A DNA stretch of 64,000 bases, taken from assembly GCA_013420905.1 (NCBI GenBank), contig JAAXNY010000001.1:3720001-3784000 (forward strand), in the 5' to 3' direction. The stretch comes from Collybia mongolica (lineage: Eukaryota; Basidiomycota; Agaricomycetes; Agaricales; Clitocybaceae). Shown piece after piece: positions 10,824-22,061 of this stretch. Both the position numbers and the translations under genes were made by a program. Within the stretch, counting starts at the first letter, position 1; every line of letters begins with the position of its first letter. The notes under the pieces were generated by a model. It did not search any database. It worked only from the letters and a program-made list of their open reading frames with translations, and was not told the origin of the DNA.

Positions 10824-13800
10824 ATGGGCAATAAACGACGCCTTTGCGCGTGTGGCTGCGGCGAGAGACTTCACCGTAAGACTGAAGCACGGCACCTACT
10901 TGGCAAAGGGCGCTCGAGTCTCACTGCAGCAGTTCTGGAGCAAAACAATCTCCTGGTAACAAGTTCAACGGCTAAGAGTAAAGCCCCTCGAAAGAAGTCT
11001 TCAGGCTGCACCATGAAGCAACAAATTATAGGACGTGCTACACCTGCCCGACAAAGGTTACCGAACTCGGGATTCCGCCCGCCCACCAATCAACAATCCC
11101 AGAGTCATGCTCATGCTGACTGGGAGGAGAACATGCACGTTGAGGACCCCCAATCGCAATTAGTCCCCATTGACTATCCAATGGATAACGAGGCAGGACC
11201 ATCAAACGTTCACTCTCGCGAATTATCACCACCATCAGCCGTGCTGCACCATGAAGACCATTATGGGTTATCCAATCCACGCCGCTCTCATCGTATTGCG
11301 GCATATCTCGACAAAATTGGCAAGGAAAGATGGGGGCCTGATCCTACTCGACAGTTCATCCCCAGGGAAGGTGACGAGAGCAGCGAGGAGGATGAGGATG
11401 AGGGAGACAAGCGGAATATGGATACTAATGATGACACGGACAGTGAGGGTTCTATCGACAGCAATGAGTATCTTGAGGAAGACGGTAGTGATAATGAAAT
11501 GCCAAGCGCAGAGCCTGGGTTAGAGGGTATCTCGGTGTGGGATCTTCTTGGCGAGGGGTTTTTGAAGGAAGCCTCGCGGTTAGGTGTGTCCACTCAGGTC
11601 CTTCGAAACACTCTCTGATCCATATTTTCATAGAGGAAGTATTAGACGAGAGTGACTTAAAAATCCTCCGTCTCTATACCATCAAAATTGAAGAAGGCCT
11701 CACTCATAAAGCTTACAACAAAATTCGTTATCTTCTTCCTGAGCTGTCAGCCAACAGTTTGAAGAACACAGAGAAACGAATCCAGTTTCTTTCCGGTTTT
11801 CAGCCAGTACATTATGACTGTTGCACCTCCTCATGTGTGTGTTACACTGGGCCGTACGAAACCCTTATACAGTGCCCCAAATGCAATAAGGATCGCTACA
11901 AAGCTGATGGAAAAACACCCCTCTCCTATTATGAATATCTCCCTATCATCCCCCGACTCCGCGCCATGGTCTCAAGCCGTGCTCAAGCCAGGAAGATGCA
12001 ATATCGGTCTAAGCACAAACATATCCCAACAAAAATGACTGATATATTTGATGGTACACATTATCAATTACTCCGGGAGACTTATATTACAATTGGCGAT
12101 GAAGAACTCCCTATATGGTTCTTCTCAGATCCCCGCGACGTAGCACTAGGATTATCTACGGACGGTTTTGGTCCTTTCAAGCGCCGTAACAAAACTGCCT
12201 GGCCATTAATTCTATTTAACTACAACCTTCCTCCTGAAGAGCGAATGCTCAAGGCAAACATCATTCCACTTGGGTCAATTCCCGGGCCGAAGAAACCCTA
12301 CGATATGGATTCCTTCTTGTGGCCTGTAGTTCAAGAATTACTACAGCTCGAGATTGGTGTTTCTGCCTTCGATGCTCTGACTGAATCCATATTCCTTCTC
12401 CGAGCATTTCTAGTTGTTGTTTTTGGTGATATACCCGCAGTTTCCATGGTCATGCGAATGAAGGGTCACAACGCCATCTATCCTTGCAGAATGTGCACCA
12501 TCAAAGGCATCCGTGCCCCATCCTCGCGAGTGACAACCCATTATGTTCCACTGTGCCGCGATGGCTTTCCACAGCCACAAGAACAATACAACGCATCAGA
12601 ACTTCCACTACGAACTCATTTGTCATTCATTGAACAAGCAAAAAAAGTCCAGTTTGCTGTAACCGATGCAGAGTCCGAACGCCTCGCAACTAAATATGGC
12701 ATCAAGGGTATTCCACTCCTCAGTACACTGAGTTCACTATCTTTTCCTACCTCGTTCCCTTATGATTTCATGCATCTTATATGGTCTAATCTCATCCCAA
12801 ACTTAATTCGGCTTTGGACTGGAAAATTCAAAGATCTTCCCCACAATGACGAAGGCTATGTATTATCCTCAACCGTATGGGAGGCTATTGGAGAAGCCAC
12901 TGCAGATGCGGGGAGTACTACTCCGGCGGCGTTTGGGTCTAGGGTTCCTAATATTGCATCAGAGAGGTCTAATATGATTGCAGAAACATATTCGGTCTGG
13001 ACATTTTACATCGCACCAACTCTCCTTAAAGGCCGATTTGTACATCCCCGATACTATAAGCACTTTATTAAACTAGTTAGACTGTTAACAATTTGCCTCC
13101 AATTTGAAATTACACAAAATCAAATAGATGAGCTTGAAAGGGGGTTTCAGGATTGGGTCAAGGTGTATGAGCGGTAAGCACTTCTCGCAACCCAGAGGTC
13201 ATTTTCTGATATATATATTAACAGCCTATATTATAAATATGACCCACTGCGCGTATCGACTTGCCCCCTCACAATTCACGCACTACTCCATATCGCACCA
13301 ACTGTCAGGGCCATGGGTCCGGTCTGGGCCTATTGGGCATTTCCAATGGAGCGCTACTGTGGTGATATCCTCCGCCATGTCAAGAGCCGACGGTTTCCTT
13401 ATGCGAGCATCAATAACTATATCACCTCATGTGCCCAGTTGGCACACATAACTCTTCTCTACAATTTACAAGGCAAACTTCAGGTCTTACCTGCAAAGTC
13501 CCATGATCAGGATTTCAAATTAGATGAATGTACGTTGTTTATCATACTATGCAGTCCTTCAATAATTATAGTTAAGATCCATTACACGTCCTCACCCCAC
13601 CAAAAGGACCTGCAGCAAGCCTCTCTCGTTCCCTATGGATGGTGCTCACAGCGACATTGGCTACCCGCCTCGAGAAATCCCCATCAGTGATTCGACGGCT
13701 TATACCACAAGTGACGCAATTCCATCAATACGGCCGAGTATACCACCTGGAGGGCGGTGATACTATGCATGCCCGCGAGCTTCTTCCGCTTAGGTCTGAC

Positions 13801-14217
13801 AGCCGTGATATGTCATTTGTCAAGGTATATTATGCATTTCTGATTTTTTTGACATACTCTGACTCATACAAACCCTAGTATCAACTTGAGGTTGATAAAT
13901 TTGCACATCGCAGGTCCCGAAGATCCGAGTTTGAGCTGCGAGAGTTTTTCGGGCAACTCCGTCGTTTTCTTGTTGTTGATATCCCAGCATCCCCAAGAGA
14001 GGGGATTGAGGCAGAATCATTCATTTATGCAGTTATCAGGCAGGTCAAGATATCAGAAGCAGCAACTGATTATTGCTCCTTGAACTATTACAAAGACCTA
14101 GGATCTATAGAATGTGTTGATCTCAACCAGGTGGAATGTGTGATTGGTCGCATTATGGATCGTGGAAAGTGGTCAATTATTGATCGATGTCATTCCTTAT
14201 CTTCAATACATACATAG
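10824..14217 (+). CDS. Tnp2-type (CACTA/EnSpm) transposase, 1063 aa
   Basis: Five exons (10824-11583, 11634-13173, 13225-13529, 13577-13824, 13879-14217) join in phase to 1063 codons. The introns are 47-54 nt and begin GTGTGT, GTAAGC, GTACGT and GTATAT. The N-terminus has a Cys-rich motif (CACGCGE, then H and H) that may bind zinc. A Ser/Asp/Glu-rich linker follows at about residues 190-235. The Tnp2 core lies at about residues 330-560, with SCVCYTG, a DGFGPFKRR stretch (candidate first Asp) and FGDIPAVSM (candidate second Asp), then a CRMC pair. The C-terminal part (SMERYCG-like MERYCGDILR, IECVDLNQVECVIGR) is also typical of fungal Tnp2 proteins. Start ATG 10824 is preferred over an in-frame upstream GTG. 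No stop or frameshift is needed. It would cut and join the CACTG ends. Confidence 0.92.
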
Positions 14218-14353
14218 TTGATACATCCATTCTTTTATTAACTACATATACTACTCTTTTTGCCCATGCATCTTACAGCCTTGCTCAAGCAATATTTTAA
14301 TAATAGTAATAGCATAATCCTTTGGTTCCCTAATGCCATGCTGAATTACTCTC
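14218..14353. other. transposase 3' region up to hAT insertion
   Basis: A short AT-rich 3' flank of the transposase gene ends in the hAT target duplication TTACTCTC (14346-14353). I see no further gene. Confidence 0.4.
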
Positions 14354-15173
14354 TAGGGCTGCACGCCGTGACCGTACCTCACGGTATGTACGGACCCGTA
14401 GTACGGTTACCGTACCCGTGCCGTTCAGCCTCAGGTTCACCACGTTGACGGGACGGTCAACGCCCGTCCATTGCCGTCGAAAGACGGCCGTCCACGGCAT
14501 TGGACGGTATTAGACGGGTATCCCCGATCAACCGTCTGCTCAAAGCTCACCTCTCATGGGTTCCCCTCAGAAATCCTTTACAGCTCGATATCGTAGGAAA
14601 GAGAAGGCCTCTATCAACAAACTTGAGGAATACTTCAAACTTCCTGCTGAAGATTTTGACACCTGTAATCCAATTCAGTGGCGGATGGGTTGACGCGCTC
14701 AGTTCCCGAATCTGTTTCGCCTTGCTCGTGACATCTTATGTATTCCTGGTGAGTCATTCTAACATCTTTGATATTTTGTTCACGGAACATCCCCATGCCA
14801 GGTTCTGCTGTCGCCGTAGAGCAGGTCTTCTCAGATGGTCGGGACACCATTTCCCTCCGCCGTGCAAGCCTCCATGCTGATACCATCCGGATTCTAATGC
14901 TAGTTAAGAAACGGGTACATCTGGCCCGCGCAAAGGCAAACGCAGCCCTACGTCGTTGAATACCTAGCGTACAGTATGGAATGTAATTTTTTTTTACTTT
15001 CAATGGATACCGTCTGCCGTACATAACCGTACAACGGCCGTCTCCGTACCCGTCCCGTAGCCGTTGGGGTTTGACTGACCAAACACTACGGACGGTGGAC
15101 GGTCAAGCCGTACCCGTCTCATGACCGTTGATTGTACGGCCGTACCCGTCAGACGGTACGGTGTGCAGCCCTA
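14354..15173 (+). mobile_element. 820-bp hAT deletion derivative
   Basis: The terminal inverted repeats TAGGGCTGCAC and GTGCAGCCCTA are flanked by a perfect 8-bp duplication TTACTCTC (14346-14353 and 15174-15181). The 8-bp duplication and these ends are diagnostic of hAT elements. The subterminal regions are crowded with short ACGGNCGT-like repeats on both strands. Only the last part of a transposase remains, so the copy is non-autonomous. Confidence 0.93.
14620..14959 (+). pseudogene. hAT transposase C-terminal remnant
   Basis: Two exons separated by an intron of about 56 nt (donor GTGAGT at about 14751, acceptor near 14806) encode the hAT dimerisation region. It reads YFKLPAEDF, then FPNLFRLARDILCIPGSA, VEQVFSDGRD and SLRRASLHADTIR. 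A TGA replaces an expected residue in the first exon just after the WRMG motif. The catalytic part of the transposase is absent. It ends naturally at TGA near 14957. It shows where the element came from but cannot drive transposition. Confidence 0.8.
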
Positions 15174-15339
15174 TTACTCTCAAGAGCTTGCCTTTGGGCC
15201 CCCTTCACCTGAACTTACTAAGTACTCCAAGCTTACAAAATATAACCTCAGATTGTTCCCCCTCTATTTAATTAATCAAAGTACTGTCTTTAAATTCCAT
15301 TCTTTTGTATAAATTTTGTACCCCCCTATCAGATGAAAA

Positions 15340-15870
15340 TATACAACCCAACTCACTCTCTTATAGGTTGAAATTTCATCCAGTTAATTGGAGAAAATTC
15401 TAATATCTTTTTTCATCTAAAGGATGGCTGAAATATGTGAGATGAAAATAAACTACTAAAATCACTCTTCTATAGGATGAAATTTCATCCAGTTAACTGG
15501 GGGAAAATTTAATACTTTTTTTCATCTAATGGATGGCTAACATATTTTGGATGAAAATCAGCCACTAAATTCACTCTTCTATAAGATGAACTTTCATCCA
15601 ATTAATTGTAGTTAATTGAAGGGATTTTTAATACATATTTTTATCTAATAAATGGCTGAAATATGGGGGATGAAAATCAGGCCACCAACTTCACTCCTTT
15701 ATAGGATGAAATTTCATCCAATTAATGGAGGGAAAATTTAATACCTTTTTTCATCTATTGGATGGCTGAAATATGTGGGGTGGAATTTCAGCCACAATTC
15801 ATACCCCTTTAATTCAGCCATTTAAGTGTGGAAATTCATATTTCCACACTTAAATGGCTGAATTTCATGA
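15340..15870 (+). repeat. right subterminal tandem repeats and hairpin of CACTA element
   Basis: A unit containing TATAGGATGAAATTTCATCC recurs at about 15362, 15471, 15580 and 15700 (109-120 bp apart). It differs from the left array in sequence but shares the GATGAA(A)TTTCAT core. At about 15812-15866 a perfect 24-bp inverted pair with a 6-bp loop forms a hairpin near the terminus. The likely role is binding of transposition proteins, inferred from CACTA elements in general. Confidence 0.8.
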
Positions 15871-15888
15871 TCCAATGGGGACACAGTG

Positions 15889-18800
15889 ATACGCTCAAGA
15901 ACAGCCCATGCTCAATAAAGCTTTAAGTAAATTAAAGCAGTGGCAAATTGGCACCAACGAGCGCAGTCTTGGAATGGCAACAAGTGAAAAGTGTAATATT
16001 GAGCCCATGGATCAGCTAGTAGGAAAGAAGTATAAACCAGTACATTTGAAAACAAAACCAACACTGGCAGACCTGCCTGATAAATTTAGAATTATCAGAG
16101 ATATAAAGGGTGACCCTTTAGCGGCCCTACCAGTTCTAACGCCTAACCCACCTCCGTTTAAACCAACTGGAAGGTATACTGAGGAAAGGCGCGCGGAATT
16201 CCAAAGAGTACACGAAGAAGAGAGCTTCTTAAAACCTAAAGAGATGGATATAATCCACGACTTTATGTGCAAACATAATGATGGTTTTGCTTGGAATGAT
16301 AGTGAGCGTGGTAGCTTTAAGAAGGAATATTTTCCTCCCGTCGAAATACCAGTAGTCCCACATATGCCATGGACAGAGAGGAACATTAGAATCCCACCAG
16401 GGATCTATGAAGATGTTTGTAAAATCATCAAGACTAAAATTGATGCAGGAGTCTATGAGAGATCCAATTCATCATATAGGTCTAGATGGTTTACCATATT
16501 AAAGAAAGGCCCAGGAAAGAAGCTTAGAATTGTACATAGTCTAGAACCGCTGAATGCAGTCACAATAGCGCACTCGGGTTTACCACCCGCTACCGAAGAA
16601 CTAGCAGAACACTTCGCAGGGCGCGCTTGTGGCGGAATGATGGATCTATATGTAGGATATGATGAGAGGCCTTTAGCAGAAACCTCGCGCGATCTAACCA
16701 CGTTCCAAACACCGTTTGGCACGCTGAGACTAGTAACACTCCCTATGGGATGGACGAATTCGGTTCCAATATTTCATGATGATGTCACATACATCCTACA
16801 GGATGAGGTACCACATGTCACAATACCCTACATTGATGATGTACCTGTGCGCGGTCCAGCAGTGCGCTACGAACTGCCGGACGGAACAGAAGAAGAGCTA
16901 CCTGGTGCTCCAGGTGTTAGGCGCTTCTTCTGGGAACATATGCAAAATGTAAATCGCGTCGTACAGAGAATGAAGTATTCTGGAGGAACGTTTTCAGGAT
17001 ATAAGTCTATGTTATGCGCAAGTGAAATTCTAGTGGTAGGACATAGATGTACCTATGAAGGACAAAAACCTACTACAGATAGAATCGGTGTAGTTGAAAG
17101 ATGGGGACCATGCAAAGATGTCAGTGAAGTACGCGCTTACATGGGAACTATTGGTGTATGCAGGAATTTCATTAAAGACTTCGCCCGTATAGGCCAACCA
17201 ATTCAAAAGTTAACTAGAAGTAGTGAACCTTGGATATGGGGGCCTGAGCAAGAAGAAGCACAGCAGCTATTGTTAGACGCACTTAAAAATAGCCCCGCGC
17301 TCCGTCCAATTAATTACACCTGGAATACGCCAGTGGTATTGTCAGTAGATACGTCATGGAAAGCCGTAGGCTACTATATCTATCAGGAAGACCCTGATAT
17401 ACCTGGAAGAAAGCACTATGCTAGATTTGACTCAATACAATAACTCTGAATGAGTGCGAGGCGCACTTCTCACAACCCAAACGAGAGCTATTCAGATTAA
17501 TGAGAGTTCTAATGGCATGTTATTATTGGTTTATTGGAGTACAAAATTTGGTAGTGGAAACGGATGCAAAGTACATTAAGGGGATGTTATCAAACCCAAG
17601 TCTAGGACCTAATGCAACGGTAAATAGGTGGATTGATAGGATACTTATGTTCCACTTTACTTTGGTTCATAAAGCTGGTAAAGGCTTTGGCCCAGATGGT
17701 CTGTCAAGACAAGACGCGCGGCTAGGGGATCCTGTCTACCTGGACCCAGATGATGGTTATGACGAACCCTCAGGTCCTTTAAGGTTTATCAACCCAACGG
17801 AAGGATTGGATGACCCTTTGGAGCTGTCAGATTTTAAAGAGGAGATCGACATGCACGGCGGATATTTATTCCAACTTGCAAAGGAAATCTCTGATTTTGA
17901 AGTTGAAGTAAACAATGCCTGGGCTGGTGAAGCAGCATTTATTGGAGAAGTAAAACAGCACTTAGGTTTAGGACGGTTCAGTATTCAAAGAGAAGCTTAT
18001 CTAAAGCAACTTGTAAATACTACTGTCATACCCGATGAAAAGTTTAAATATGACCCTAATGTAAGGGAAGTATATGATGAGTCTAAACGAACACCTACAG
18101 CGCAGGAACAGGATAAAAACCTACCTTTAATAAAAGAATGGTTAAAAAGACCACAAAAGAGACCAAAAGGAATGACAGATCGCGCCTACCTAAAGTTTGC
18201 AAGGCAGGCATCTAATTTCTTTTTGGATCCAGAAGGCAGGATGTATAGGAAAAATATCGATAGCGCGCACCAGCTTGTTGTTGATAAAAATCACTGAACA
18301 TATATGATGAAGGCGTCTCACGATTCTGTTGGACATAGGGGTTTCTATGCAACAAAATCCTTAATAGATAAAAGATTTTGGTGGCCAGAAATGGAACGCG
18401 ATGTATCATGATATGTGAAGTGTGAAGTCATGTCACATCTGTCAGACAAGGCTCTTAACTTTGTTGAGAATCCCTCCTGTCATAACCCACACGCCGTCTA
18501 TATTCCAAGTATTGCATGCGGACACCATGTATATGAGCCCATCGTCTAATGGTTATAAATACATTGTCCAAGGAAGATGTGCGCTGTCTTCGTGGATGGA
18601 AGGCGCGCCCCTCCAATCTGAGGATGGCAAGACCTTGGGAAGGTGGCTGTTCGAAGAAGTAATTTGTAGATGGGGTTCCCTAACAGAAATTGTAACGGAT
18701 AATGGTCCTGCCTTTGTCACAGCCAAAGCATGGCTGGAATCCAAGTATGGTATTACAGGAATAAGTATATCACCATACAATTCCAAAGGAAATGGGATCG

Positions 18801-19615
18801 CCGAGCATGCACATTGGGATGTGCGTCAAGCTGTCTTCAAAGCTACAGGTGGTGATGTAAAGAAGTGGTACTACTTCTTCCACCATGTAATGTGGGCTGA
18901 CAGGATTACTATATGGAAAGGGACGGGTTGCTCCCCCTATTTTATGATTACAGGCGCGCACCCAACCTTACTGTTAGATATTATTGAAGCCACTTGGTTA
19001 GTAAAGTTACCAGGAGAAATATTGACTACAGAGGAACTCATTGGGTTTAGAGCGCAGGCTCTAACTAAGCACATCCAGCATGTGGCCGATATGAGGAAAC
19101 ATATCAATATAGAAAAATGAAGGAGACTATTACAGTATGAGAAGGATCACAGCATGACCATCAGAGACTATGATTTCAAACCAGGAAGTTTAGTACTAGT
19201 TAGAAATACCAAGGTCGAAAGTTCACTCGATAAAAAGCTGAAGCCACGGTACCTGGGACCAATGATAGTCCTGAGACAAAACCGCGGGGGAGCCTATATT
19301 GTTTGCGAAATGGATGGATCGGTGTGGCAACATAAAGTGGGGGCGTTTAGGGTTATTCCCTATTTTGCTAGGAGTACAATTGAACTGCCGGATAATCTGC
19401 AAGATCTAATAGACATCTCTAGCGAAACACTAAATGCTTTAGTGGAATCGAAAGATCCCGCTAATAGGCAAGTTTACAAGGAGCGTGACTATACTTTTGA
19501 CAGAGTCCAATTGGATCAGTCCGATTCAGAGTCAAGCTCTAGTGAGAACACTGAAGAGGGGATAGCGCCAGCGCTACCACAAACTACTATGTCACACCGG
19601 AAGTTGCATAGGTGA
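15889..19615 (+). pseudogene. Ty3/Gypsy pol: RT, RNase H, integrase (decayed)
   Basis: This is the continuation of element 1 pol after the CACTA insertion. Reverse transcriptase occupies about 16400-16980, with YIDD as the catalytic box. RNase H begins at DTSWKA (about 17350). The frame shifts by one base near 17437, then continues through the rest of RNase H. The integrase zinc region (GHRGF, then CHIC) carries TGA at 18295 and 18409 and a 7-bp tandem duplication (18415-18428) that shifts the frame. The integrase core shows Asp in HADTM, Asp in TDNGPAF and Glu in NGIAEH. TGA at 19118 interrupts the C-terminal part, which ends with an acidic tail at 19615. No chromodomain is seen. Most lesions are TGA or TAG at codons expected to be TGG, CGA or CAG. 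Confidence 0.92.
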
Positions 19616-19761
19616 TAAATCAGTATGGAAACAGAAGCAGTAAAGACAGTATAAGCAACGAAGCTAAGTAGTAAGGACAGTGTTAAGCCGAGTAAAGACA
19701 GTAATACAAAGGAGCGTGGGGAGGGACACCATAACTAAGGAGGAAGTTAATTCGACTACCC
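19616..19761. other. short gap between pol and antisense genes
   Basis: This is a purine-rich sequence with repeated AAGACAGTA-like words. No open frame was found. Pol ends on one strand and the first antisense gene ends on the other, tail to tail. Confidence 0.4.
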
Positions 19762-21138
19762 TCAAGCAGATATGAAATTGTCTTCAACCTCGGGCAAGGG
19801 CATGTCAGCCGGAGCTACCTCCTCCTTATCATTGTCATCCTGGTCATGGACTTCCGTAGTGCTCGCAGTGGCAGCCTTGTCAGAGCCTCCCTCCAGAGCG
19901 GCCTCGTTCATTAGACTGTTGAGGCGAGTAACCTCGTCCATAGTGGCATCACGACGCTTCAATAAGAAGGACACTGTATGACTGATCTCCTCCAACTCAG
20001 CGCAGTAGTTTAAAAGCATCCTACCGAGGGCTTGCTTGGTGTGCAACATGGGATCACCCACGTCTGCAATCAAGCGCGCCCGCGCTAAGACTACATCGTG
20101 CTCCTTGGAGGGACAGAAGTCAATAAAGACACGAGTATCTGATGCATAGTCGGTATAAATTTAGAACCATCTATTATTAGAAAACGTACCCTCAGCAGAT
20201 GCCTTTGGATCTTCATCTGGGGTGTCCTGCCTCGTACGCTTTTTGGGACGAAGAGTGCTGCCGCAATTGAGCTCGGAACGCTTACCGTCCTGTAGGAATA
20301 AGAAACAAAGTAATAGACAGAGCAAAAACAAGAATGGGTACCTTGATGGCAGCCTTTTCAGCCTTAGTCCTTTTGACATGGGGAACCTTAATGTTCTCCT
20401 TCTCCTTGCGACTATGGGTGATTGGTCCTTCACTAAGGAAACGACTAGTCACTGGTCCAGAGACAGCAGCACTAGCCGTAGCGCCGGAATCAATGACCAT
20501 ATTCTTGAGTAAAGAAGAGACGCCATTGAGTATGTCGCGCACTGACAGCGCGGTAGCTAAAAAGAAACATACCGAGTCAGTACCAGACATTTCAATGTCA
20601 CCGTCATATTCACCGCCAGCAATGACCTCGCCTGGAATAGTGGTACCATCCGCATCACCACCAGTAGCAGGGACCTAGTACCAGAAAACCATGGTTTAAA
20701 GAACAGTACAAGATGAGGTAAAAAGCACGCACCGCGGTTTGAGACAGGTGCTCAGTGCGGACCTTTTCACGGTGACGGTGAATAGTGGCAGTAAGAGTCA
20801 CAATGTTACGGTAAACGGGCTCTTGAAGTAACTCGGGGTATACATGTTGTAGTCCCTGGAATGCCTTACGGACGCCAAAGATAACATTCTGCCAGGACCG
20901 CTCCGTCAAAACCATTTTGGACTCAGTCAGGAGTAGCTGTAAATTATAAAAGTTGGTTACAAAAACGGCGTTTTAAAAGTTTATTTGGTAAAAAGTGTAC
21001 CGCGGTTTCGCCTAACTTCCGGACACTGACCCTTTGTTCAACAAGGGTGTCCATTGATAAACGAGCTTGAAAGGTGTTCCACTGAGCTTGGACCATCTTG
21101 AAGTTCTCGATGTCTTGATAGTTGGGGGGGCTAGTCAT
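19762..21138 (-). CDS. antisense gene B downstream of Gypsy pol, unknown function
   Basis: The gene model runs from ATG 21138 to a stop at 19762. Exons are 21138-21001, 20936-20733, 20674-20573, about 20536-20343, about 20289-20184 and 20098-19762. Introns have GT-AG ends. The first three exons are in phase and the last boundaries are less certain. The protein begins TSPPNYQDIENF, has a helical Gln/Leu/Arg-rich middle, then a short acidic part (GEYDGDIEMSGTDS) and a Lys/Arg-rich nuclear-localisation-like stretch (KRTKAEKAAIK, RPKKRTRQD). It ends in an acidic tail. I recognise no domain. It lies tail to tail with pol inside the presumed retrotransposon and is free of the stop codons that riddle pol. 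Whether it is an element gene or captured host sequence is open. Confidence 0.6.
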
Positions 21139-21828
21139 AATGATGCAGAGGAAATTGGTTCTTCGAACCAGAACATTGTAAAGAGAGTATAATAGAGTCA
21201 GGCGATGTCTTTGGACAAAAAGCACAGCCAGTGCCCTTTTTATACCTCTATGACTAGAGAAGTGCTACCCAGGCTCTCATTCATTGCGTGCGTTCTACCC
21301 CCAGAAAAATCTATACATTTCAACTGAACAGGTCCGAGACGCGTGCCTAATTGAAATGCTGGGCCCAATTGAAAAAGGAGCTCCGTAAAAATTCATGTGG
21401 AGCACGGCAGTGTCCGCATGACAACTGGGACAGTTGTATTCAGTGTTGAGGGGGAGATGGGTATAAGCAAAATCAATTTGGAAAAACCTACCAAGGTTAC
21501 AAGGATTGAAATAGATTGTCTATAAAAAGTCAGTGATCGCGCCACGGTCTTAATGATCGAGAGAATTGCACCAGAATTAAACTGTACTATTTATAACTTA
21601 AGTAGCCGGGGCAAGGGCGGAAGCTTTCTTATGAAGACAATAGAACAACGGTCAAACCAATTGTATTGTTTATAGTCCAAGGGACTGTATGTAAGACAAG
21701 TGTTGGACTTCAATTAATAAAATTGAAGCCCAACGAAAGGCGGGGGAACTTAGGTAGCAGTAATAAAAGGGCCAGGGGCCCGGGAAAACACATATAGATA
21801 AAAACGTAGGTGGGGGGGCGTGGCGCGG
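21139..21828. other. spacer between antisense genes B and A
   Basis: This is probably the 5' region of gene B and the 3' region of gene A. It contains short direct and inverted GGCTTCAATT-like words but no supported gene or RNA. Confidence 0.4.
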
Positions 21829-22061
21829 CTACTCCTCCTCGCTGTCAGGCACGGATGAAGAGGAACTTGACAACGAAGAACCATCATCAACCTCTGCTTC
21901 TTCCTCCAAGGGCAGCCAAGGGAGATTCTGGAAATCCACGTAGAAGAGGAGAGCACTCTCCGTGGCTGGCGTAGTCAGCAAGAGGTTTTGAAGGCCCTCC
22001 AGGCCTTCCTCCTCGTACAACCTACTGATGGTGCCAACTATGCGCGCCAACGAGGTCTTTA

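Larger units (their letters stand above)
4716..15888 (+). mobile_element. 11.2-kb CACTA (EnSpm-type) transposon, CACTG ends
   Basis: The element starts CACTGTGAGCTCC and its right end, read on the other strand, starts CACTGTGTCCCC. It is flanked by a direct duplication ATAC (4712-4715 and 15889-15892). Removing the element and one ATAC restores the Gypsy pol frame, which independently proves both boundaries. Inside are three gene models: a coiled-coil/acidic protein and an Spt5-like protein on the minus strand, and a Tnp2 transposase on the plus strand. Both ends carry tandem subterminal repeats. A hAT derivative inserted later at 14354-15173. The transposase gene shows no stop or shift, so the copy may still be functional. 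Confidence 0.93.

Noticed and set aside
15908..17443. A separate intact reverse-transcriptase gene starting at ATG 15908
   Set aside because: The frame continues the Gypsy pol that was split by the CACTA element. The ATG is an internal Met.
1360..19120. TGA as a recoded Trp codon (alternative genetic code) in the retroelements
   Set aside because: The intact host genes and intact transposase genes use normal TGG and end in ordinary stops. The elements also have TAG stops and frameshifts, so decay explains the pattern better.
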